From Rhizobium tropici CIAT 899 (GTDB lineage Bacteria; Pseudomonadota; Alphaproteobacteria; Rhizobiales; Rhizobiaceae), in NCBI RefSeq assembly GCF_000330885.1, contig NC_020062.1:70374-134373 (forward strand): a stretch of DNA of 64,000 bases, in the 5' to 3' direction. Every line of letters begins with the position of its first letter. The stretch's first letter is position 1. This document shows, in pieces, positions 18,464 through 27,395 of the stretch. The notes under the pieces were generated by a model, which was not told the origin of the DNA, did not search any database, and was given only the letters and a program-made list of their open reading frames with translations. The translations under genes and the position numbers were made by a program.

Positions 18464-19453
18464 ATGACAGATCACGCATTGGCGGTGACGAAGGAGCGCG
18501 CTTTCTCCCGGAGGAAGCTTGGAACAATGCGGGAAGCAGGGCTGATCGCCATTATTCTTACCCTCTGCATCCTCATGAGTTTTGCCTCTCCGCACTTTCT
18601 TACGCTCGGCAATTTCAGGGCGATGCTGATGTCGTTCTCGGTAGAGGGGATTGTCGTCGTCGGCATGACGATCCTTCTGATCGTCGGTGGCATAGATCTC
18701 TCCGTCGGGTCGGTCGTTTGCTTCTCGATGGTCCTGTCGGGATCGCTGTTCCTGATGGGCGTGGACCCATGGAGCGCCTCGCTGATCGGCATTCTCGCCA
18801 GCGCGCTGATCGGCTGTGCCATGGGCTTCTTCGTCACCGTCATCGGCCTTAATCACTTCATCACGTCGCTGGCCGCCATGGTGATCGTGCGGGGCATCTG
18901 CCTCATCATCACCAAGGGAACTCCGCTCTCGCTGTTCACGCTGCCCCCTTCTTTCAAGGCCGTCGGGCAAGGCACGCTCTATGGCATCCCCTATGTGATC
19001 CTGATTTTTGTCGCTGTTGTCGCCATCTTCGATTTCCTGCTGAGGCGTGCAACGGCTTTCCGCAAGGTCTTCTACACTGGCAGCAATGAGAAGGCGGCGC
19101 TTTACTCCGGGATCAAGACCAACCAGGTCAAGTTCTGGGTTACCGTCCTCTGCGCGACGCTGTCGGGGGTTGCCGGCGTCATCTATATGTCGCGGTTTGG
19201 TGCTGCTACCCCGACCTTCGGCGTCGGAATGGAGCTCAATATCATCGCGGCGGCCGTTATCGGCGGCGCATCCTTGAGCGGCGGCTCCGGCACGATCCTC
19301 GGCGCCATCCTCGGCATTGCGCTTCTGTCGGTGGTCTCGAGCTCGCTGATCCTGCTCAATGTATCGGTCTATTGGCAGGACATGATCAAAGGCTGCATTC
19401 TCCTGACTGCTGTTTCCATCGACCATTTCCTTCATAAGCGGAAGATTGCCTGA
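18464..19453 (+). CDS. Sugar ABC transporter permease
   Basis: A 329-residue integral membrane protein of the BPD_transp_2 (RbsC/XylH) family, with 8-10 helices, the GGIDLSVGSVV segment early in the chain and the EAA-like GANEKAA-type loop, here GSNEKAALYSGI. Starts at 18425 (overlapping the ATPase stop) and 18464 are both in frame. The second has a G-rich stretch about nine bases upstream and a more usual N terminus. There is only one permease gene, so the transporter probably uses a homodimer. Confidence 0.92.
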   Translation: MTDHALAVTKERAFSRRKLGTMREAGLIAIILTLCILMSFASPHFLTLGNFRAMLMSFSVEGIVVVGMTILLIVGGIDLSVGSVVCFSMVLSGSLFLMGVDPWSASLIGILASALIGCAMGFFVTVIGLNHFITSLAAMVIVRGICLIITKGTPLSLFTLPPSFKAVGQGTLYGIPYVILIFVAVVAIFDFLLRRATAFRKVFYTGSNEKAALYSGIKTNQVKFWVTVLCATLSGVAGVIYMSRFGAATPTFGVGMELNIIAAAVIGGASLSGGSGTILGAILGIALLSVVSSSLILLNVSVYWQDMIKGCILLTAVSIDHFLHKRKIA

Positions 19454-19454
19454 C

Positions 19455-20459
19455 ATGCCGATTGCAAAGCCGAAATCCCCATCCGCGCCTCGCGAGGAGA
19501 TCGTCATCGCGCGCCAGATGCACCAGGCTCTCGTTCTCCATTTCCTCGAAGGCTTGACGCAGGCGCAAATCGCCGATCAGCTCGGCCTCTCGCATGCGAC
19601 CGTCAACCGACTGATCAAGCGTGGCCGCCAGCTCGGTCTCGTCGAGATCAAGATCAAATCCCCGGTCGAACCCTTGGTCGACATGGAAGAGCAGCTTCTC
19701 GCCCTTGGTGGCATCAGCCGCGCCATCGTGGTACCGACGGTATCCGATAATCTGCAGACGACGCTGCAGACCGTGGGCGAAGCCGCAGCCCGGCTGCTTC
19801 TCGAACAGATTGTGGATGGCGACACCATCTGCATCACCGGCGGCAAGGGTGTCAGCGCGGTCGTGGCCGGCCTTCAGACGTCGCGCCGCTTCGATGTTGC
19901 CGTCGTCCCCGCAACCGGCTGTGTTCAGGGCAAGCATTATACCGATGTGAACCACGTCTCGACGATGATGGCCGACCAGCTCGGTGGCCACTCGTTCCAG
20001 ATCCACGCGCCTCTCTTCGCCGATAGCGCGGCTGAACGCGACATGCTGATCAACATGCGTTCTGTCGCCGACGTCTTCAGGCAGGCGCGAGAGGCCAAGG
20101 TCGCGGTCGTCGGCATCGGTTCCATTCTCTCCGACGACTCAAGCTATTATGACCTGCATCCCTCTTCTAGTACCGATCGCGCGGCAATCGAGCGTTCCGG
20201 CGCTTCATGCGAGTTGCTGGCCCATCTGCTCGATGACCGCGGCAGCGTCTGCGACTACAGCCTCAACCGGTCGCTGGTCTCGCTCACCCTTGCGGAATTT
20301 GCGTCGATCCCAACGAAGATCGGTGTGGCCAGTGGTCCGAACAAGGCAGGACCGATCCTCAGCGTCATGCGCGGTCATCATCTCGATACGCTGGTAACGG
20401 ACGAGGCGACCGGAGCGCGCGTGCTTGCGCTGGCAAAGGGGGAGGGACAACGCGCATGA
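19455..20459 (+). CDS. SorC/DeoR-family sugar-responsive regulator
   Basis: A 334-residue regulator with a helix-turn-helix near residues 33-55 (TQAQIADQLGLSHATVNRLI) and a C-terminal SorC sugar-phosphate-binding domain: TICITGGKGVSAVVAGL, GIGSI, and GPNKAGPILSVMRG near the end. The family senses a phosphorylated sugar and represses or activates its own catabolic operon, as in LsrR and EryD. The gene begins two bases after the permease stop and overlaps the next gene by ATGA, so the regulator is embedded in the operon. Its sites may be the repeated motifs at 15615-15667. Confidence 0.9.
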   Translation: MPIAKPKSPSAPREEIVIARQMHQALVLHFLEGLTQAQIADQLGLSHATVNRLIKRGRQLGLVEIKIKSPVEPLVDMEEQLLALGGISRAIVVPTVSDNLQTTLQTVGEAAARLLLEQIVDGDTICITGGKGVSAVVAGLQTSRRFDVAVVPATGCVQGKHYTDVNHVSTMMADQLGGHSFQIHAPLFADSAAERDMLINMRSVADVFRQAREAKVAVVGIGSILSDDSSYYDLHPSSSTDRAAIERSGASCELLAHLLDDRGSVCDYSLNRSLVSLTLAEFASIPTKIGVASGPNKAGPILSVMRGHHLDTLVTDEATGARVLALAKGEGQRA

Positions 20460-21451
20460 GCGGGCAACAATTAATACGCGCTATAGGCAGCTCAGGCGTC
20501 AGCGCCTCGGCAGTCGGTCTCGGGACATGGGCAATCGGCGGTTGGATGTGGGGAGGCACGGACGAGGCGGAATCGATCGTGGCGATCCATGCGTCACTGG
20601 ATGCCGGTGTCAGGCTGATCGATACCGCGCCGGCCTACGGCCTCGGACGATCGGAAGAGATCGTTGGTAAGGCGCTTGCCGGCCGTCGCGACAAGGCTGT
20701 CATCGCGACCAAATGCGGCCTCGTATGGCACACCGAGAAGGGCAGGCATTTCTTCGATCAGGATGGCCAGCCGGTTCACCGCTATCTTGGTCGCGCCGCG
20801 ATCTTCCACGAAGTCGAGGAAAGCCTGCGGCGTCTCGGCACCGATTATATCGACCTCTATATTACCCATTGGCAAGACCCGACGACGCCGATCGAGGAGA
20901 CGATGCGCGCCCTCGAGGACCTGAAGACGTCAGGCAAGATCCGCGCGATCGGCGCCAGCAATGTCAGCGCCGCCGAGCTCGAAGCCTATGTTTCAATCGG
21001 CGGTCTCGATGCCATCCAGGAACGCTTCAGCATGCTCGACCGAGAGATCGAGGCCGATCTGCTGCAGCTCAGCCGGGCGAACGGCATCTCGACGCTCAGC
21101 TATTCCTCTCTGGCGCTCGGTCTTCTTTCCGGTGCGATCGGGCCTGAGCGCATCTTTTCCGGTGACGACCAACGGCGCGACAATCCGCGTTTTTCCGTTT
21201 CCAACCGTGAGAAAGCGTTCGCCTTTGCGGCTGCCATCCGACCCGTTGCCGATCGGCACAAGGCCAGCATTGCCCAGATCGTCATAGCCTGGACGCTTGC
21301 CCAGCCCGGCGTCACCTTTGCTCTTTGCGGTGCGCGCAACCCAGCGCAGGCGCTCGACAATGCAAGGGCCGGAACCATTCGGTTGGACGCGGACGATCAA
21401 GCAGCCATCGATGCAGCCATTTCAACGAAACTGACCGATATGGACAGGTAA
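20456..21451 (+). CDS. Aldo/keto reductase
   Basis: A 331-residue (beta/alpha)8 NAD(P)-dependent oxidoreductase. The catalytic tetrad is visible: Asp56, Tyr61, Lys86 and His138 (in LYITHWQD). An NADP-binding GASN segment follows. The family reduces aldehydes or ketones of sugars, or oxidises aldoses as L-fucose or D-threo-aldose dehydrogenases do. It overlaps the SorC gene by four bases, so it belongs to the operon and may make or consume the sugar alcohol that feeds the kinase. Confidence 0.9.
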   Translation: MSGQQLIRAIGSSGVSASAVGLGTWAIGGWMWGGTDEAESIVAIHASLDAGVRLIDTAPAYGLGRSEEIVGKALAGRRDKAVIATKCGLVWHTEKGRHFFDQDGQPVHRYLGRAAIFHEVEESLRRLGTDYIDLYITHWQDPTTPIEETMRALEDLKTSGKIRAIGASNVSAAELEAYVSIGGLDAIQERFSMLDREIEADLLQLSRANGISTLSYSSLALGLLSGAIGPERIFSGDDQRRDNPRFSVSNREKAFAFAAAIRPVADRHKASIAQIVIAWTLAQPGVTFALCGARNPAQALDNARAGTIRLDADDQAAIDAAISTKLTDMDR

Positions 21452-21463
21452 CGGATCACCATC

Positions 21464-23206
21464 ATGAATCGTGAAGAGACGTTGGACGGGCTTCGCCGGA
21501 GCTCGAAGGTGGACGTGTGTGTCATCGGCGGCGGCATCAACGGCATCAGCGTCTTCCGCGAGCTGGCGCTGCAGGGGCTTCACGTGCTTCTGGTCGAGAA
21601 GCATGATTATTGCTCCGGGGCGAGCGCTGCACTATCGCGCATGGTGCATGGCGGCCTTCGCTATCTTGAGAATGGCGAGTTCAAGCTGGTACAGGAATCG
21701 CTCGTCGAGCGTGACCGGCTGCTGCGCAATGCTCCACACTATGTCGCCCCGCTGCCGACGACGGTGCCGGTCTTCGACATCTTCTCCGGGCTCGGCAACG
21801 GATTGGTCCGCTTCCTGGGATTGTCACGCCGGCCCAGCCGCCGCGGCGCCATCGCGATCAAGGCGGGACTCGGTATCTATGACTTCCTGACGCGCAAGCG
21901 GGCGATGATGCCGCGCCATCAGTTTCGCGGTCGGCGCAGCACGCTCGCCAAGTGGCCGGCGCTCAATTCCGGCATCAAGAGTTCCGCCACCTATTACGAC
22001 GCCTGGGTCAGCCATCCGGAGCGCCTCGGCATCGAGTTGCTGGATGACGGGCTGTCCAGCGGATCGAGGGCACTGAACTACGCGGATATCGGCGCGACAG
22101 GTGCGGGCCGATATCTCGTGCACGACACCATCACCGGCTCTTCGGTGACGATCGAGCCGTCACTCATCATCAATGCAACTGGCGGATGGATCGACATTAC
22201 CAACGGCATGCTCCTTAAACCCGAAACACGGACGGTCCCTCTTGTGGGTGGAACCAAAGGGTCTCATCTCATCATCGACAATACGGCGCTCTACAATGCG
22301 CTCGCCGGCCACATGATCTATTACGAGAACGAAGATGGCCGGATCTGCATCCTGTTTCCTTACCTGGGTAAGGTTCTGGTCGGGTCGACCGATATCCGCA
22401 TCGACGATCCCGACAGCGTGCGCTGCGAGGCGGACGAGCGGGACTACATCCTCCAATCCTTGTCCTTCGTTCTTCCCGATATCAAAATCCGGCCGGAAGA
22501 GGTCAGCTTCCAGTTCTCGGGCGTGCGTCCGCTACCAGCGAGCACCGACAGCTTTACTGGCCGCATCCCGCGCGATCATTTCTGCACGGTCGTCGATGCT
22601 GCCGATGGCGGCCCATCGGTGGTGTGCATGATCGGTGGCAAATGGACGACATTTCGCTCTTTCGGCGAACTTGCGGCCGATCTCGCCCTCGAGCGGCTGG
22701 GGAAAGAGCGGCGAATTTCGACAGCCGACCGCGCGATCGGCGGAGGTCGACGATTTCCGCTCGACCGTGCCGCATGGATCGCCCAGGTGGCCACTGAAAA
22801 GGGAATTCCGGGTAGCCGCATGGCCGTGCTTTTCGCTCGCTACGGCACGCAGGCCGAAGCAATCGCCGGCTTCATTGCAACAGCGTCCGACAGACCCATG
22901 CCGCATCCGGATTATTCCGAGCGCGAGCTCATCTTTCTCATCCGCAACGAAGCAGTGGAGCATCTCGACGATCTGCTGCTGAGGCGCACCACGCTTGCCA
23001 TATCGGGCAACCTTTCACAGCAGATGATGGACGCGACGCTCGATCTTCTGGCCAAGGAAAAAGCCTGGACACCGGCGGAGCGGAGCGCGGAGCGCGAACG
23101 TTTCCTCACCCTGCTGCGTGACCGCCACGGCGTCACCGAAAGCACCCTTTCCGAACGAAACGAACAAAGGAGCCTAGAATGCGAAACAACAGCAAAGTCC
23201 GGATGA
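21464..23206 (+). CDS. GlpD-like FAD-dependent sugar/polyol-phosphate dehydrogenase
   Basis: A 580-residue flavoprotein of the glycerol-3-phosphate dehydrogenase family. The FAD motif GGGINGI is at residues 22-28, followed by the GlpD hallmark SRMVHGGLRYLENGEFKLV, then FPYLGKVLVGSTD and MIGGKWTTFR, and a C-terminal helical domain. Within a kinase/aldolase operon the likely substrate is a phosphorylated polyol, as for EryB in erythritol use, rather than glycerol phosphate. Electrons probably pass to quinone. The reading frame runs 28 bases into the aldolase gene. Confidence 0.88.
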   Translation: MNREETLDGLRRSSKVDVCVIGGGINGISVFRELALQGLHVLLVEKHDYCSGASAALSRMVHGGLRYLENGEFKLVQESLVERDRLLRNAPHYVAPLPTTVPVFDIFSGLGNGLVRFLGLSRRPSRRGAIAIKAGLGIYDFLTRKRAMMPRHQFRGRRSTLAKWPALNSGIKSSATYYDAWVSHPERLGIELLDDGLSSGSRALNYADIGATGAGRYLVHDTITGSSVTIEPSLIINATGGWIDITNGMLLKPETRTVPLVGGTKGSHLIIDNTALYNALAGHMIYYENEDGRICILFPYLGKVLVGSTDIRIDDPDSVRCEADERDYILQSLSFVLPDIKIRPEEVSFQFSGVRPLPASTDSFTGRIPRDHFCTVVDAADGGPSVVCMIGGKWTTFRSFGELAADLALERLGKERRISTADRAIGGGRRFPLDRAAWIAQVATEKGIPGSRMAVLFARYGTQAEAIAGFIATASDRPMPHPDYSERELIFLIRNEAVEHLDDLLLRRTTLAISGNLSQQMMDATLDLLAKEKAWTPAERSAERERFLTLLRDRHGVTESTLSERNEQRSLECETTAKSG

Positions 23207-24021
23207 ACCGGCTGTTCAATGGCGGCCGCTGCCTGGATGTGGCCATCGATCACGGTGTCTGCAACGAACCGTCCTTCCTCAATGGTCTCGAAGACATGCC
23301 GGCCGTCGTCGAGACCCTGGTGAAGGCAGCACCCGACGCAATCCAGATGAATTACGGGCAGGCAGATCTGCTGCAGAATGTTGCGGCCAAGGATAAGCCG
23401 GCGCTTGTGATGCGTATCGACATGGGAAACCCCTATAACCGTACGCGGCATCGGCATATGTGGGCGGTGCTCCAGAACGAAGCTGAGCCTTTGATCGGCG
23501 CAATCGAGATGGATGCGGCCTGCGTCGTCGTCAATCTCTTCATGCTGCCCGACGAGCCAGATCTGTTTCGCCAATGCGTGCAGAATATTGCGCGTGTGCG
23601 CGCCGATTGCGATAAATACGGCCTGCCGCTGATGATCGAACCGCTTGTCATGCAGCCGGTAGACACGGCTGGCGGCTACATGGTCGACGGTGACGCCGAC
23701 AAGATCGTCACCTTGACGCGGCTTGCCCGCGAGATGGGAGCGGATATCGTCAAGGCCGACCCAACGACGAATGCGGAGGATTTTCACAGGGTGGTCGAGG
23801 CGGCCCGTTGCCCGGTCCTGGTGCGCGGCGGCGGCAAGGAAGACCTTCGCGCCGTCTTCGATAAATCGGCGGCCTTGATGCGACAGGGCGCCGTGGGCAT
23901 GGTCTATGGACGCAATATCTATCAGCATGCCAATCCGAGCGCTGTCGTGCGCGGGCTGATGGCGATCATACATGACGATGCCAGCGGCGAGGACGCCTTC
24001 GCGCTTTACCAGCGCGGCTGA
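23179..24021 (+). CDS. DhnA-type class I aldolase (LsrF/FbaB-like)
   Basis: A 280-residue TIM-barrel protein of the DeoC/LacD/FbaB superfamily. The Schiff-base lysine is probably Lys192 in GADIVKADPTTN, with LDVAIDHGV at residues 19-27 and VRGGGKEDL and GMVYGRNIYQ forming the phosphate-binding end. AAAGGAG seven bases before ATG 23179 fixes the start inside the preceding gene (28-base overlap). Relatives cleave ketose phosphates to dihydroxyacetone phosphate plus an aldehyde; LsrF instead transfers an acetyl group. It is expected to act after kinase and dehydrogenase. Confidence 0.88.
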   Translation: MRNNSKVRMNRLFNGGRCLDVAIDHGVCNEPSFLNGLEDMPAVVETLVKAAPDAIQMNYGQADLLQNVAAKDKPALVMRIDMGNPYNRTRHRHMWAVLQNEAEPLIGAIEMDAACVVVNLFMLPDEPDLFRQCVQNIARVRADCDKYGLPLMIEPLVMQPVDTAGGYMVDGDADKIVTLTRLAREMGADIVKADPTTNAEDFHRVVEAARCPVLVRGGGKEDLRAVFDKSAALMRQGAVGMVYGRNIYQHANPSAVVRGLMAIIHDDASGEDAFALYQRG

Positions 24022-24054
24022 TCGTAAAGACTGGAGCCTTGGGAGGGGCTTTGC

Positions 24055-25584
24055 ATGGCAGATTATCTCTTGGGGCTCGACGCCGGCAACACCGTCATCA
24101 AGGCGGTGATCTTTGACCGGGAGGGCAACGAAATCGCGGCGGCGGCAGAAGAGGGCCATAGCCGCATGCCATGTGCCGGACAGGTGGAGCGCGGGCTCGA
24201 CGAGCTTTGGGCCAATGCCCGCAAGGTCATCCGCAATTGCATCGAACAGGCCGCGATCCAACCGCAGGATATTGCCGCGGTGGGCTGTGCCGGCCACGGA
24301 AACGGGCTTTATGCGCTCGATCGTGATGGTCAGCCGCTGCTCGGCATTCAGTCGCTGGATACGCGCGCGGCTGGCCTTGTCGAGCAATGGCAGGCTCAAG
24401 GCGTCGGCGACCGCACCTATCCGATCGGCCAGCAGCGGCCCTGGCCGTCGCAGACGCCAACACTGCTCGCCTGGCTAAAACAGCATCGGCCCGAGACCTT
24501 CGCAAGAATTGGGACGGTCTTCCTGTGCAAGGACTTCATCGTCAATCGGCTCACCGGCATGCGGGTCAGCGAAGTCTCGGATATGACCGGCTGCGGCCTG
24601 CTTGATGTCGCCAATCGCCGCTACGATCGCGTGTTGATGGAGGCCTATGGCCTTGGCGACTGCATGGAGCTTCTGCCGCCGTTGATCGAGAGCGCCGATA
24701 TCGCAGGGCACATCACCGAAGAGGCCGCCAGTCAGACAGGGCTTGCCGTCGGCACGCCCGTCGTCGGTGGTCTGTTCGATGTCATCGCGTCGGCCATCGG
24801 CTCCGGCGTCACACGGACTGGGGACGCCTCGATCATCGCGGGAACCTGGAGCATTAATCAGGTCATCATCGACAGGCCGCAACTGGCAGGCCCCATCTTC
24901 ATGTCCTCTACTTTCGACCGGGAGCGCTATATGGCGATCGAGTCCAGCGCCACTTCGGCTGCGAACCTCGAATGGCTGGTGCGGGAATTCTTCTCTGCTG
25001 TTCCGGCGGATGGAGGCTCGCCCTTTGATCTTTGCGGCGAGCTTGCCGCCGCTATTGTGCCGGCGGCGGACGATCCACTCTATCATCCCTTTCTCTACGG
25101 CGCTCAGCAGGACGGCAATGCCCGCGCCGGCTTCTATGGGGTTGCCGGTTGGCATAGCAAGGGGCACCTTGTGCGCGCTGTCTTGGAAGGGGTCGCCTTC
25201 GGTCATCGCCAGCATATAGAGACGATGCGCCGGGCAGGAGCCGTCTTCAACGACGCCGTGCTTTCTGGCGGTGGTTCCCGAAGTTTGATCTGGCCGCAGA
25301 TATTTGCCGATGTGCTGGGACTGCCGGTGTCGATCGCACGCTCGCGCGAGACCGGTGCGCTCGGGGCAGCGATCGCGGCGGGAACCGGCGCCGGTATCTT
25401 TGCGGATTTTACAGCGGGCGCGGCCTCGATGGTGCGAATGGAGCGCAGCTACGTTCCAAACAGGCATCTGGAAGCGCATTATGAGCGGCGCTACGGCCTC
25501 TACCGCGATATGGCCGAAGCGATGGCCCCGATCTGGCGACGCCTTGCCACGGGCAACGAACCGATCGCAGGAGCCATAAAATGA
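24055..25584 (+). CDS. FGGY-family carbohydrate kinase
   Basis: A 509-residue sugar kinase. The N-terminal ATPase core has GLDAGNTVIKAVIFD (residues 7-21), the interdomain segment has CKDFIVNRLTG, and the C-terminal FGGY domain has VLSGGGSRSLIWPQIFADVLG and ETGALGAAIAAG. Length and motifs fit the xylulokinase/L-xylulose kinase/EryA/LsrK group, and the sequence does not single out one substrate. GGGAGGGG precedes ATG 24055. Its stop overlaps an ATG at 25581 that opens a broken gene, so the operon once continued further. Confidence 0.92.
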   Translation: MADYLLGLDAGNTVIKAVIFDREGNEIAAAAEEGHSRMPCAGQVERGLDELWANARKVIRNCIEQAAIQPQDIAAVGCAGHGNGLYALDRDGQPLLGIQSLDTRAAGLVEQWQAQGVGDRTYPIGQQRPWPSQTPTLLAWLKQHRPETFARIGTVFLCKDFIVNRLTGMRVSEVSDMTGCGLLDVANRRYDRVLMEAYGLGDCMELLPPLIESADIAGHITEEAASQTGLAVGTPVVGGLFDVIASAIGSGVTRTGDASIIAGTWSINQVIIDRPQLAGPIFMSSTFDRERYMAIESSATSAANLEWLVREFFSAVPADGGSPFDLCGELAAAIVPAADDPLYHPFLYGAQQDGNARAGFYGVAGWHSKGHLVRAVLEGVAFGHRQHIETMRRAGAVFNDAVLSGGGSRSLIWPQIFADVLGLPVSIARSRETGALGAAIAAGTGAGIFADFTAGAASMVRMERSYVPNRHLEAHYERRYGLYRDMAEAMAPIWRRLATGNEPIAGAIK

Positions 25585-25742
25585 GCAAGTCTTCGAACGC
25601 TGAGATCGCCGAAGGATATGAAGGCGACTTTCCTTTATCGCGTGGCGAACGCCAGCTCCTATGCCCAGTCTTTCAGGCCTATCGCACCCGGCCGCTATGC
25701 CATCACCTATGCAGATTGCCAGTACGGCATCAGCCAGTTTAG
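25581..25742 (+). pseudogene. Truncated start of a further operon gene
   Basis: An ATGA overlap with the kinase stop opens a frame beginning MSKSSNAEIAEGYEGDF. After roughly 13-16 codons the amino-acid pattern turns unnatural (rich in Cys, His, Arg), and it stops at 25740-25742. In the +1 frame from about 25618 the same DNA reads as a plausible but unrelated protein fragment. The simplest reading is that a deletion or insertion joined the first codons of a lost gene to foreign sequence. The lost gene is not identifiable. Confidence 0.5.
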
Positions 25743-25992
25743 CAACGGCGTAAAGGTCGAGGCCGGTGGTGACCATAATTTTCTGTTCAGTTACGTTAGC
25801 CCGCTCGGAGGCGCCAGCACGATTACAATTGGTGCCGGGCAAATTGTCGATGCCGGCTACATCCGCCTATTGGGACGACGTAGCAATCCCATTGTTGTAG
25901 CATCTGGAGCCTCGGCGGCAGAGCGAGATGTGATGAAGGAAGTTCTTCCTGAGGTGTACACTTCGATCACCTTTACTCAATTTACCCCTTAA
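25618..25992 (+). pseudogene. 3' fragment of an unrecognised (possibly exported) protein
   Basis: A 124-codon frame with natural composition from YRVANASSYAQSF through GRYAITYADCQYG to the end (SITFTQFTP). It lacks a signal peptide and a ribosome site, although the PGRYAIT and AGQIVDAGYI segments resemble small rhizobial lipoprotein-like hypotheticals that normally have one. It directly follows the broken operon gene, so I read it as the 3' part of a gene fused by rearrangement. It could instead be an intact small gene starting at 25618. Confidence 0.4.
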
Positions 25993-26505
25993 TGGGACGT
26001 TGCGCGGCCGCGCTTGATTATGCCTTTCGTGCTGCCTCGCAGAGGACCGATCGAAGTTCAGCGCCCCACAAGCTCCAGCTACCATTACACCTCTCGCCGT
26101 CCCGATCAGGCCAACCCCGGCGTGAATGGCCGCGCTCTATTGCTGCCACTTCACCCGCAACATCCAAACGGGACAGTCACCGCCGGCGCAAATTGGGCAT
26201 TCCCTCAAGCTCAATCCCATATATGCTATTGAAAAGCCATAGCGGCGGCTCGTTACAATAACAACAGGGTCGCCGGTTCAGATCCCTTCAAGAGCCGGAA
26301 TTGCCCTACATCGGAGGCACCTAACCCTCGCCCAAAGGTTTCCCGCTCCTCCGCTCGAAAACTTGGAGGAAGCGGACTGTATTCTCCAGATCCATGAACG
26401 TCCCTCCTGCCGCCGGCATGCCCAGCGTGACAGGATGGAACCACAAGTCGTCGATGAGAGAGGCTTAAGCGCCCCGAGCGGATCCGGGTCCGTGATGCTG
26501 GCATC
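25993..26505. other. Gene-poor stretch after the sugar cluster
   Basis: About 500 bases with no supportable gene. It contains the right copy of the 26-bp repeat at 26267-26292. Composition and chopped frames suggest decayed sequence. Confidence 0.45.
26267..26292 (+). repeat. Imperfect 26-bp direct repeat, right copy
   Basis: The partner of 15354-15379, matching at 23 of 26 positions and in the same orientation. It lies about 10.9 kb to the right, past the broken end of the sugar cluster. Confidence 0.6.
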
Positions 26506-26946
26506 CTATTGGCCGACCGTGCTCGTAGCAGCATCGTTAAGAAGAGTGGTCAACGCTGTGACGAGTTGGGCATGAACGAAAGGCTTCTGAAGCAAAATGC
26601 TGTTAGGAACGCCTTGGGCTGCCCAGTCTTGGGCGCTGTCGCCAGTCATATATATCACCGGCATGTGTGGCTGTAATTCCCGGGCTCGCCGAGCCAAATC
26701 CCAACCGTTTGCCGCTCCTGGCATCTTTATATCGGTTATCAGGGCGCAAAAGCGGGCCGAATCCTCTTCCAAAGCAAGGATAGCCTCGTCCGCATTCGAA
26801 AGGGCGAAATGCTCGAAGCCCGCATCCCTCACGACATCTTCGAGATCTGCTTTTATGAGGAATTCATCTTCAGCGATAAGAACAAGCAGCTGACGCCCGT
26901 CTCCGCTGATGATTTTGGGAGATTTCTCGGCGAAATCATCGACCAT
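26506..26946 (-). CDS. Single-domain response regulator
   Basis: A 146-residue receiver protein with acidic residues in LIAEDEFLI, phospho-acceptor Asp in ALITDIKMPGA and the conserved Lys in LLQKPF. No output domain is present. ATG 26946 has AGGA eight bases upstream. No histidine kinase is adjacent, so it is an orphan; similar rhizobial receivers work with HWE-family kinases, an analogy I cannot confirm here. Confidence 0.85.
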   Translation of the reverse strand: MVDDFAEKSPKIISGDGRQLLVLIAEDEFLIKADLEDVVRDAGFEHFALSNADEAILALEEDSARFCALITDIKMPGAANGWDLARRARELQPHMPVIYMTGDSAQDWAAQGVPNSILLQKPFVHAQLVTALTTLLNDAATSTVGQ

Positions 26947-27188
26947 GAGCGAGTCCTGCGCATGCAGGCGGGAGCTCTCAGCCCTCAGCCGCCAGCGCCT
27001 ACGGGTTCATCTGCTGGCGATGAGAAAAGGATAGAGTATTGCCATCATATGTCCATCCTCGCCTTCGCTGGGCGTGAGGAATTGGTCCGGGCAAGTAAGC
27101 AGCGAGCTTTTCCATGTTTGGTGGTGCCGAAGCTCGGGACGCGACGAGCGTTTAGTTGACGACGCGACAGCAAGATGGGTGCTACCGC

Positions 27189-27395
27189 CTAATGTCGTCT
27201 AGTCGCGTGAAGCCGGACTAACGCATATCCGGCGCCACCAATCTCAATCAGAAGGTCTGCTCTGATTTCCCGATCGGTGACTGCCTTGATTTTGGTCCAT
27301 TCGTCTATCTTGGTATCGAGCGGGATAGGCAATCCTTCTCGCAGCAGGAGGGTAAGCTCAGGCGCTCTTTCCGATTTATAGATACAAATCCTCAT
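27189..27395 (-). CDS. Small conserved-looking hypothetical protein
   Basis: A 68-residue protein beginning MRICIYKSE and ending VRLHATRRH, of mixed composition with no membrane helix. The frame continues 29 codons upstream to 27482, but that part looks non-coding, and ATG 27395 has GAGG about ten bases upstream. I recall short rhizobial proteins with this type of N terminus but cannot name a family. Function unknown. Confidence 0.45.
   Translation of the reverse strand: MRICIYKSERAPELTLLLREGLPIPLDTKIDEWTKIKAVTDREIRADLLIEIGGAGYALVRLHATRRH

Noticed and set aside
18404..19507. 367-codon minus-strand frame opposite the permease
   Set aside because: Its highly charged, Asp/Arg-rich composition is typical of antisense of a membrane protein.
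22912..24399. 495-codon minus-strand frame across the GlpD-like and aldolase genes
   Set aside because: Antisense to three genes with clear family motifs; no domain of its own.
24475..25842. 455-codon minus-strand frame opposite the FGGY kinase
   Set aside because: Antisense shadow; the plus strand carries complete kinase motifs.
26267..26292. tRNA T-arm-like core in the 26-bp repeat
   Set aside because: The conserved A of the T loop is G and the flanking five bases do not pair, so it is kept only as a repeat.
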